The notes beneath the pieces were generated by a model that worked only from the letters and a program-made list of their open reading frames with translations, was not told where the DNA came from and ran no database searches. Source: Chara braunii (taxonomy: Eukaryota; Streptophyta; Charophyceae; Charales; Characeae). From it: a stretch of DNA of 64,000 bases. The DNA is taken from positions 1,272,113-1,336,112 of the forward strand of contig BFEA01000375.1 in NCBI GenBank assembly GCA_003427395.1, read 5' to 3'. Within the stretch, counting starts at the first letter, position 1. Each line of letters begins with the position of its first letter. Shown here piece after piece: positions 1 to 8,900 of the stretch. The position numbers and the translations under genes were made by a program.

Positions 1-1321
1 CGGGACCCTCCCAGTCGAGTGCGTCAGTCATACCTCTCGCGAGCTCCTATGACAGGATATGGCCTACGTGAGGCACGACTTACCTCCACCTTACGGGAGT
101 TGTCACCTCCCTTCGGTGGGCATATCCCCGTCGAGCTATCAGTTCACAGTACGAAAACTAATCAGTTGCAATCGCAGAGGTGGACCAGCCGAAGGCGTTT
201 TCTCGTCCACTGTAGCATAGGGGGTACGCCCGGTTTTACGCCTCTATCGAACCCGCACGCGAACCGACGCCTTGGGGGGCTGAGGTCCCAAGCGCGACTC
301 CTCGTCGGTCGACTAGGATGCCTCTCACACACCACGCGTACACCATAACACTCACACATACAGAACGACAGAAAACAAACAACACAACACTCCTAGCCCC
401 TTTTTTTTATCCTTCACATAACCTTCCGACACGAAAATCGGATAGGCGTCGTGCGGGAGACTTAGTATAAAACCACGCGAACGTAAGGTCTTCTCAAATC
501 GACTATCAATGTGTGAATGCGCAAGCAGTCGCAATGATGGCGTACTATGTAGTACCCATAACCATGAGGTCCTCGATAATCTCGAGGGTCTCGTTCGACA
601 CTCAAGTATCGGCTGACATGCGCCTTGAGGGGTAATCTCTCGACGCTAGACAACTGCTCAGTGCGGTTGATCACCACACCCTCTTCTACACCATGCGGAG
701 AGTGGGTGGTACACAGGTTCATATCTGTGGTTCATACCTGTGGTGACAATCATCTCTTATTGCCCTGGAGATCAACTCTGTCATCCAGGGTCTGGAGAGA
801 AGTCAACGGGTTTGACTTTGACGACTGTCATGGACGCCAACGTCCAAGTATAAAAATTAACAAACAAAGTCGGTCAGAGAAATAATCAAGCATCCCAATA
901 CTCATATATCAAAAAATCAGAGCTCGAGGTGAAGTAAAGAAAGGGAGACATAAACCCATCAGGTATACAGATCATGCGACGCATGGTTGTCATTCTCACT
1001 GCCTCCAAAGTAAGACTCGTACACAAGCTCCAAGATACTAAATTATATAAAACACAGACACAGATGAAGATCACATTGCCATATACCAATGTGGTCAACT
1101 TTACAATTCTCTGTAACTCATATCACGCCTCACACACTCAAGCACCGGTCATAGTTCAACTTTCCATAAATCTCATAAGTTCTTCATAATGGTCATTAAA
1201 AGAAGTCTAGTTAAAACCCTCAAAGAAACATATCAGATTTCAGGGCTAAGGTATCAAGTTGAGGTACAGGTGTAAGTAAAGTTGTGTCGTGAGCCGACAA
1301 GTCGACGATCAACCAACCGAT

Positions 1322-1360
1322 CTGTTATCAGTGATAACAGAAGATGATCCTCATGGGATC
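1322..1360. repeat. Twin palindromes, arm A
   Basis: CTGTTATCAGTGATAACAG (1322-1340) is a 9+1+9 perfect palindrome. It is followed at 1346-1360 by GATCC-N5-GGATC. The same pair, with changed but still paired bases, occurs in arms B and C. Just upstream a third small hairpin (around 1290-1310, CGAC-AA-GTCG) is also conserved in position. Confidence 0.8.
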
Positions 1361-1624
1361 AGGCTGAAATTAGTCCAATCGTGAATCGAAACGATCAAAA
1401 GGACTTGTAACACAAGACAGGTCAATTCCCAGACTAAGCGTATAAGTGTATAGAGAATAAATCCCCATGTCACACTCTCACTCAAAATCTTCCCACGACA
1501 AAATTTGATTCTACCTCTAAGTCAGTGTCCAAAGAAAGGTAGACCTTTGACAGTATCTCCCCTATCAGAGTGAATTGTCAGAATCGCCACCTGTCAAAAT
1601 ATAATCTATCTCCTCTAAATTAAG

Positions 1625-1960
1625 AAAAAATCAGCAGCGTTTCCTGTAGGAAAAATGTTTTTTCAAAATTTATATCAGCCCGAATATAAAAACAGAAATA
1701 ATCTTAAACTTTCCAAAGTCAAATTTTGTCTAACTTTCAAAATTAACATAAATTTTGACAACACTCCCTTTGGAAAAAGGAGACTTTCCAGATTTTTACT
1801 AAGCCATGTATAAAAATTAGACAAGTTGAACTTTGAAGAGTCAAATTTTGACTAACTCCTTGGATTTGCAGAAATTTCGATAACGCTTCCCGTAGAGAAA
1901 GTAGATTACCAGAATTTATACAAAATGAAGTATAACAAAAGATCTCAGAAAATGCAGAAT
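1625..1960. repeat. Three tandem ~115-bp repeats, arm A
   Basis: Three diverged units each carry an AAATTT-like stretch, a block resembling CGCTTCCCGTAGAGAAAG, then a 'CCAGAATTTATA' block and a run like AAAGTCAAATTTTGACTAAC. Equivalent arrays occupy 14225-14540 and, in reverse complement, 27045-27175. The minus-strand open frames across this stretch are similar between A and B only because the repeats are. Confidence 0.65.
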
Positions 1961-2219
1961 TTGACCTAAGTGAAAATAAACTTAGCGAAGAAAATGCAGA
2001 AATTGAACTAACTTTTATGGTTCTAGCACGTAGCGAGCAACTAAAGCAACTACCTATCAAACTGAAACTCGGACTTAGTAGTGATCTCACTCAGCCACAT
2101 GCGGACCAAACCACAAAGGTAAGTACTCTCATCAATCTCAAAGTGAACTTGGGCAAACAATAGTTCGTAGTCTTTCAATGATTTGTCTCTTTATACCGAA
2201 CTTACATAAGGCATAAAGT

Positions 2220-2925
2220 TAGATCACCCAAACTTAAGGAACATGTCTAGCTCAACCATTGAATATACACAAATACAGGACACCACAATTTTTATCTTTG
2301 GGTACATGACTAAGCCGCCCTGGTCGCCCTGAATCGTTTAAGTATCCAAGTTATATATATTTATCTGCATTTAATCTTTTAAAATAGCATATGACTGAAC
2401 CAATCATTTTTATCTCAAGGTTAAGCCTGCCCCTTCTTACCACATGTTTATTCTGAATCAGTACTCTCTTCAGTTGTGATAAGCTATAGTCAGACCACCG
2501 AAATTTATGGGACAATGTCTTACTAGTCTGTTCATAGATAATGTAATAATAAAATATAGTCAAGTTGTAACATTTTGGTTCCAGCATGTGCGTGGCATTG
2601 GATCAAGACCGCCCAAACTTATGAAACATGTCTGGTCCTCTGCCTGATTCGTTCCCTTAAATAAAAGCAGGAAGAGGTTGAGCCACAAAAACTTATGGAA
2701 CATGCTCAGATCTCCTCGTTCAAAACCAAAAATGTCTGTCACAAACAGCCCTAACAAGTCACCTTATGGAACCCAAATTTATGAGACAATGCTCGGTTCC
2801 TAAAAAATCAGTCACAAACAGCCCTAACAAGTCAGAGCAATCAGACCACCCAAACTTATGGAACATGTCTGGTTCTCCAGGCAATCAGAAATAAACATAG
2901 CACTGGGCCCTCCAATTTTATGGAG
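2220..2925. repeat. Hairpin array with constant loop and changing stems, arm A
   Basis: Successive hairpins share a loop near CACCCAAACTTATGGAACAT but differ in stem. Clear units: tagt-c-agac/gtct-t-acta at 2488-2525, agac/gtct at 2606-2633, tgagc/gctca at 2679-2708, ggaacc/ggttcc at 2768-2790, cagac/gtctg at 2842-2871, and ctcca/tggag at 2910-2925. It is the positional homologue of the arrays at 14826-15716 and 25656-26647. Unit spacing is irregular. No open frame spans it. Function is unknown. Confidence 0.75.
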
Positions 2926-3205
2926 ACTCTCTCAACATTTGGTTAACCCAGTCAAACACAAGCAAATACTACCTTTCTCCCATCCTTCCCCCAAATGCAG
3001 TCCCCTTTTCACAATCTGCGTTCAGTCAGACAACAAATTGAAAGTGACATTACACATGCATTCTTTTATTTAACTTTGAATTATGTCTTGAAAGTCAAAA
3101 TGAAAGTCAAAGTAGTGGTGCACACAATACACTCAGTCAAACATAGCAAAAAATACAAATACAGGTTATAACTGAGTTTATAAAAAGGAGGATGAAAATA
3201 TTTTA

Positions 3206-3362
3206 CCTCTCAGTTCCCTGCCTCTAGAACTCCTCCTGAGTTCCGGCAGAGCTCCCGCAATCGGTGGGCTGACTCTCCACTGAGTCTTGCTGCGGTCCTA
3301 TGGGTTGTAATCTCGCCTGCCGCCTTTCTCTCGTAACCAGGATCAAACTTAGAGTAAGAAGG
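3206..3362 (-). other. Most conserved arm block (possible non-coding exon), arm A
   Basis: This stretch is visibly more similar between arms A, B and C than its surroundings. Shared words include AGAGCTCCCGCAAT, TTGCGGTCCTA-like sequence and GCCTGCCGCCTT. Read on the minus strand it ends with GGGAACTGAGAG|GTAAAA, a plausible 5' splice donor also present in B and C. I see no conserved reading frame. The exon reading is inference. Confidence 0.5.
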
Positions 3363-4148
3363 ACAGAGTGAGAGGTTTCATACGTTCGATATACTGGAGA
3401 GGGACAACTCAACTCTCAGGAGAAGGCCTTGCTATCTCGATTCGCCTGAGAGTCCAGCAATGACAACAAAAAATCACAGCAATACAACCAGACTGAAGTC
3501 AAAGCGTCAACATTCGTCCTTCTAACGATCCTTCAGATCGCAACGGCACCCCTTATGCAAACACGAACCACTCATCCAAGTCACAACACCTTACCTTCAG
3601 GCCAACCTACCATTACTTACTCTAGAACACAACAGAAAATTTTTTGAGTTTTTTTGTGTGTTTTCCAATGTTGGTGCAATAATGGTCATTGGTGATCACA
3701 CATTTCATTTGTTGATTTGACTTTTCACCACAAGACCAACGTTGAACAACACACTTTACAACATTGGTTCAACATAGAGCACACCCCCACCTTGTGCTCT
3801 TCTTGGACATATGGAGAAATGCAGCAAAAGCCCAATGAGGCACCGTGCTCACAACACCTGCAAACGGCAATGGACACAACAACTTCGTACAATAGTGAGG
3901 GGCAGCGAAGCGATACGTTAAGCACAGCAAAAACGGGTGATGAACAGGCGGCCCGAAGATCAGCAGAACTCGCAATATAGCAGGGGGACTCTCCAAGTTC
4001 AAACCCACTCGTCCCCTTCGCAGCCTGTGTCTCATAACAGATGGGCCTCCTTAGTCGAACTTCCCTCTTGACAAAGTCTCAAACCTTTATACTCAAGCCC
4101 CTGTATAGCACCTGCACGTTAATACCATCACGGGTCTCGACTTGAGTT

Positions 4149-4256
4149 CCTCTTGGGCTCCCTTTGTTTAGGCTTGGTTCACCACCTTGGATCGCTCGCA
4201 TCCTCCTGGGCTCCCTCTGTTTAGGTTTGGTTCACCAACCTGGATCACTCGAATTC
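4149..4256. repeat. Two-copy 53-bp tandem duplication
   Basis: The unit beginning CCTCTTGGGCTCCCT at 4149 is repeated at 4202 (CCTCCTGGGCTCCCT) with a few substitutions. It runs through the words GTTTAGGYTTGGTTCACCA and TGGATCRCTCG. No gene is apparent. Confidence 0.85.
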
Positions 4257-4894
4257 TACCGACTCGTTACAGACTGCCATTGGTGTATGGCGCCTTGTCA
4301 CTTCGACGTTCACTCCATGGGCAAAGCGCCCATCAGTTTTAACGCGCACTGATTCCTCGGTCCGAGCTTTTAGACTGGGCAGGGGACATTAATCCTGTAG
4401 GCCAGCGTCCGGATCAGGTACGTGTCACTCTCTCCCTCTCTCCTTACGTGAAGCCTTGGCCCTGCGTCCGTTGTCTGAGCCTTCCTAAGTGCCCGGTCTG
4501 AAGCGAACCCTGCACTTAGAAGGTAGCCAGCTTCGCTAACCCCGAAATGTGCGAGCATGACATCGAGCATCTAGCTCACGTCGACAGCCACAAAGACATG
4601 AGTGAAGACTAGTATGAGCTTTATGACGAATAAGACCCGGAATCACATGCAGCACCTAGGGAGCCTTACTGCCACTGTCATCATTCGATTATGAGGATTG
4701 CACTGCCCGTGCTCCATTACTTAATGCAAAACGTGGATAAATCTTCCTCTATACGTAGGAAAATACATTCCAGTTGCGAACTTCCCCTTGGGCGCAGCCT
4801 TTAGTATCGACCCAGACTAAACTACTTACCTACAGGCAATACTGACGTTGCCATCACGCTCACACCACCCGAAAACCCCCGTTTCACATTTTTC

Positions 4895-5284
4895 CTCGTC
4901 CGATTCTGTTAAGAATCGAGCGAGATATCGTTGTCTTCCTTTCTGCCATAGCCAGTTCCCGCCATCCCTCCGCGCAGTCGTTTTTCTATTAAGTCTCTTT
5001 CTTATTACCTCGTTACTAAATCCAGCTTCAGAATCCGGGTCACCTGCCCCAATAACCCCCGATTTGAATCCTCCCTCACCCGTTTTTATCAAAAAACGGG
5101 CGGAATCTACAATCTTCTTCCTTACTTCTTCTTTCTCATTACCATATCCCCACGCACCAACTTTCTTTACTAACTTCTATTGCACTAATCTAATACTAAA
5201 ACTAACTCTACCACCGAACTCGCCCGGGGCAAAACCCCCGAAATCATACTTTTCCTCGCTCGATTCCGGTAAGAATCGGACGAG
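4895..5284. repeat. Three ~180-bp units with compensated hairpins, arm A
   Basis: Hairpins recur every 175-185 bp. 4895-4924: CTCG-tc-CGATTC, loop TGTTAA, GAATCG-ag-CGAG. 5079-5100: CCCGTTTT, loop TATCAA, AAAACGGG. 5255-5284: CTCG-ct-CGATTC, loop CGGTAA, GAATCG-ga-CGAG. Stem sequences differ but pair, and each loop has 6 nt. The same array is found in arm B (17503-17891) and inverted in arm C (21826-22032). Confidence 0.75.
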
Positions 5285-6430
5285 ATAAACTCCTCCTACT
5301 GCGCCCAGTCTTCTCTCCGGCTACGCCATCTCAGTCTACGTTTACCCTCAGCTGACACACCCCCTTGCCTCGGTTCATTCCTCCCCCTTGCTGCTCCGCT
5401 TCCCAGCCTTAACGATCGTCGCCTCTTCGCTCCCCTCAGTTTGTGGCACCCCGCTCTACCCCGCTCTGTGGCGCTCTGCTCTCCCTTGCTCTATGGTGCC
5501 TCGCTCTGCACCGCTCTGTGGCACTCCGCTCTCCCTTGCTCCTGCCTTAGCGCCCGTCTTCCTTTCGTCGTCTACATTTTCGACCCTTTCGTCAAAATCA
5601 GCGGCGCTCTGTAGCGGCCGTCCTCTCAGCACTTCGACGAAGACTGCCCGGCGGGTCCTGCCATCCTAAAGCGGAATGCGGAGGGGGGGCCAGCTACCAT
5701 CTGGCTCGTATAGTCTTTCACCGCCTATTTTCCGGGTCCGACGCTGTTCGACAAGTTGTTGCCACAGCCTCCCCTGCACGGCTTAACCTATGTGGAGCCC
5801 ACCGCCATCTCGGGTCCCCAGCGGCCAAGCTCTCTCTCAAACAGTTGGCCGCGGAACTAAGGGTTCGACCCGCTGCAAGGCCTAAGCGTGGGCCTTGGTA
5901 AACTAGGCCCGGTACGCTCCTCGGCGGTAGTAGCAAATATTCAAATGAGAACTTTTTTAAGACAAAAACGGAAAAGGTTTTCTTGGGTGACTGTTGCAGC
6001 GGCCTCCCCGCAGCGCCCTGGGCACGGTTCGTTATCTCCAGTGGTCCCAAAGGGCATGCGCACACCCGCAACCGATCATGGTTGGCTGTTGGTACACCCG
6101 CGGCAACTCCATCCACTAAGGTCCCTTCCGCTTCGTGGGCTAACCACCCGCCGGCTCGCAAGCACCTCTTCCCCGGCCTGCGTCTTAAGCCAGTGGGGCC
6201 AAGGATCTTCACCAGCATCCCAAACACGCAAGGAAAAGAGGGGTGTGCTCAAGGTCCGTGACTGCCGCCAGTCTTTAAATCCGGCGTCCTATCTTCATTT
6301 AAAGAACAACGAGTCATAAAAATAATCAATAATGACGATAAATAATAATATACTTAGAAAATTTTTAGAGCGTCAGAATATGACGAATGAGGGAAAAGGA
6401 AACGCTAACACCATTTCAACGTCGTCCGCG
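5285..6430. other. Arm A interior without recognisable gene
   Basis: GC-rich arm sequence with simple repeats such as CTCTGTGGC/CACTCCGCTCTCCCTTGCTC around 5450-5545. It aligns loosely with arm B around 18080-19100. Open frames of 90-170 codons exist on both strands but share no protein similarity I recognise and overlap each other, so I treat them as chance. Confidence 0.5.
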
Positions 6431-6640
6431 GCAAAAAACAAGGGGGATAGCCCGTCGGACCCTCAACCCCCCGGTCCCTTCGTGCTACTCTGATACCCCC
6501 GCGTCGTCGTCGCTCAATCTCGATCCCTGAATCTCCCGAATGAAAGTCGTACATCACAACCAATAGTGTTACGCCCAAGGTTGGATTTGGCTTTAACGGA
6601 CACCTAAATAAACGAATACTGTGTGACACGCAGACCTGCC
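6431..6640 (-). repeat. tRNA-related terminal module, copy A-left
   Basis: Read on the minus strand: CCAACCTTGGGCGTA, then a D-arm-like ATTGGTTGTGA, then AGGGATCGAGATT (weak B-box), then GGGTTGAGGGTCC and GGGCTATCCCCCTTG. The same order occurs at 8365-8510, 19270-19445 (minus), 20985-21160 and 39483-39660. It resembles the tRNA-derived head of a SINE fused to a G-rich body, but here it forms the inner part of the foldback arm. Confidence 0.6.
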
Positions 6641-6979
6641 GAAAGGCTTTCAAAACCACATTGCTGCCGATGCCATCCTCCGTACGTACGCACAAGTCAT
6701 AGGCAAGCGCACCAATCACGAGACAAAATCTTTTTAATCCTAACTTAATCAGAAAATAAAATCTTGGCCGGCATCCAACGCCGGTTTCACAATCATCAAA
6801 TAAGACGAGGGATTACACGTGCCTTAAGTCCGCGCACCCACACACCCAGGATGCACTTGATTGAGCCTCACCGTCAATACCCCGTGCTCGCCACTCACCC
6901 CGGCGAGGGCCTAACCTTCCTCTCGTACGTGCGTCGTCGAGCGGACGAGGCTGCCCTAGTGCGACTTGCAGAAAACAAG

Positions 6980-7005
6980 CCAAATACCTTTATAAGGGTA
7001 TTTGG
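6980..7005. repeat. Inner-edge palindrome, arm A
   Basis: CCAAATACCTT-TAT-AAGGGTATTTGG is a near-perfect inverted repeat. Close relatives at 19812-19829, 20261-20287 and 38849-38870 also sit at the inner edge of an arm. Confidence 0.75.
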
Positions 7006-7019
7006 TACGACAATGTAAC

Positions 7020-8340
7020 CTGCCCACGCCCCGAGGAGAAGTCCGAGAAGTTGCCGCCTTTCCATGGATGTCGTGCCCCTGGAGGAACTGCGTGTAACAG
7101 CCTGGATGACGTGGAGAAGAATCTCGACGGCGATGGACGCACCCGGTCCATGCACGTACGTTGACCAGGAGGTGGGCGAAAGGGACACTGCCGGTAAGGC
7201 CGATTCAGCCATGCATCGTCTGTGCGCCGCAAGCCGAACATCGTCGTCATCACCACAACCGTACTTCAAATTTTGAATTTCAAACGTAGAGGTCCCCCTT
7301 TTTGTTTGATTTTTCATGGCGCCCATACTCACAATAACACTTTCCGAAATGCATCAAACTCCAATTACGGCAGACCTGGAGGCATGTGGCCGCAATCACG
7401 TCCATAAAGTCGTTGTGTGAGTATGCCCTTAGGGTTGGGCCCCACAGGACGGCCGCAACGGTTTCCTGGACTTCACAGACTGTGAGAAGCGAACTGGAAA
7501 ACGCCAGGCGACCATTTCCACTCGGTCCGTGGCCCGGAATGTCCTATGTGGCCTTAGCTCATGTGGGCGAGCTCCGGCGCCAACGAGTGGATGTCAGCAC
7601 CCAGGCCCACAGACATGTAGCGGTCCTGTGGTCGGTCAAGTGGGGAGCAGCCCAGACATGAGGTCATGTTGCACGTTTACCGTCAGTTCCAGTACCGTGG
7701 CACGGTGCACACGAGGGACCGAGGACAAGGAGTACCGATTCAAAATTTTGCGCAGCCCGAACGGTCCATGGGGAGTTCGATTTTGGAGAGGTGTTGCCGA
7801 TCGAGAGGTTCACGTCGACTGGCTGCATGCGCATTTTTTATGTCATTGTTGTGGGTGACATACCCGACTGCAGCTTCAACCATGTTCAGCAGCATTTTGA
7901 AGGTCGTAGCGACGTCATGGGGGGATCGTCCCCGTCATGTCATTGACACGAGGTCGGTGCTTCTCCGTTGGCATGCAGGGCCTCCCGCAACAAGTTTGCG
8001 TCCTTCGCATGCAACGCGTGTGGGTGGGTCAGCGAATGTGCAAAGCATACAGGACAGTAGATTGTGCGAACAACTGTTGGCGTTATTGCCGTCTTCTCTT
8101 CTTCGCAGGCCTGCATTCCATGTCGTCGGTGCACACTATGGCAAGGGAAACCATTGTTCTAGCTCGTCGTCGCCATTCCGGAGTTGGCCAGGGGTTGGTT
8201 GCAGTGAAGTCATTCGTTCGTGGAATGAATAGGATGACGCGTCTTTGTACAGGGTGTATCGAGGATCGACCTTCATAGTGAGAAACCGTGAAGGAGTGGC
8301 CTGCCACAGGGTGTGTCAAGGATAAACCTTCTTTGTATGG
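7020..8340. other. Anonymous GC-rich segment in copy A centre
   Basis: This lies between the left arm and the right-arm module of copy A and has no counterpart in the B/C element. Several frames stay open for 60-190 codons on both strands. On the minus strand, short stretches (for example around 7900-7750 and 7500-7320) look protein-like but are split by stops and frame changes. I do not recognise a family. A decayed gene or chance composition are both possible. Confidence 0.3.
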
Positions 8341-8900
8341 AAATTCGAGCTTCCTACGCTCAGACGTAGGCCTAGCCCTTGGTTATGACATTGGGCCTTC
8401 AAGCTGCTGATATCGGGATCGAGGCCAGCGAAAGGCAACGCAGCAATGAAGCATAACGGAGGGAATTGAGGGGTTGAGGGTCCCGAGGGGCTATCCCCCT
8501 TAGTTTTGTCGGCCAGTCCCGAGCACGGCTCGGCTGATGGGACCGAGAGGATGCCAACAGGTTTCCTTCTTTCCCCTTTTCCTTATTTTTTTTCTTCTTA
8601 TTTATTATTTTATTTATTAGTCTTGTTTTTTGGACACCAACCTGGTACCGGTCCCGGGACCGACAATGGAACCAACGGGCCTAGCCCAGTTGGTACACCT
8701 GCAAACTGTTGGAATGCAGACTCGAGCTCGGATTCCCTAGAAGGGAGTAAAATACTAAACTTTTGAATTACCTAGGAGTCTAGGACCAATCAGTTTGGTG
8801 ATGATATATCAAGGTCGTGGTCATGGAACTTGGTCCTTCGGGACATCCATTATATTGCGCAAGATTCATTTTGAGGGAGGTACAAAAGAAGAGGGTGTCC
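8341..8900 (+). repeat. tRNA-like plus U6-like module, copy A-right
   Basis: Order on the plus strand: tRNA-like stretch (CCTAGCCCTTGGTTATGACA, then GGGATCGAGGCC at about 8415), GGGTTGAGGGTCCCG (8470-8485), CTATCCCCCTTAG, a pyrimidine/T-rich tract (8560-8630), a GGTCCCGGGACC palindrome (8652-8663), then U6-like sequence from 8833. The order and spacing match 20985-21555. Confidence 0.65.
8833..8883 (+). pseudogene. U6 snRNA remnant
   Basis: GTCCTTCGGGACATCC equals the 5' stem-loop of plant U6. It is followed after a short gap by TTGCGCAAGATTCATTTTGAG, which resembles the 3' part of U6 (GCGCAAGGATGACA...). The central ACAGAGA region is missing, so this is an internally deleted copy. It sits 460-470 bp after the tRNA-like stretch, as in the copy at 21466. 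Confidence 0.55.

Larger units (their letters stand above)
1..7019 (+). mobile_element. Foldback-repeat arm, copy A (left end cut by window edge)
   Basis: This is one long non-coding repeat arm. Its landmarks recur in the same order in arm B (12445-19830) and in reverse complement in arm C (20261-29584). The terminal block at 20-330 (ending GTCGGTCGACTAGGA) matches 12560-12870 and the complement of 29180-29560. It is followed by the twin palindromes, the 115-bp repeats, the hairpin array, the conserved block, the 180-bp hairpin units and a minus-strand tRNA-like module. The first 11 bases already read as the terminal sequence, so only a few tens of bases of the terminus are missing. Small open frames occur, but they are not conserved as proteins between copies. 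I see no transposase. Right-arm sequence for this copy is only recognisable at 8341-8900. Confidence 0.8.

Noticed and set aside
1743-2090. Minus-strand 115-codon frame similar to one at 14449-14697
   Set aside because: Similarity is explained by the underlying 115-bp DNA repeats. Frames shift and stop differently in the two arms and in arm C.
7020-8340. Possible decayed transposase in the centre of copy A
   Set aside because: Short protein-like pieces appear in several minus-strand frames, but I could not string them into any known family.
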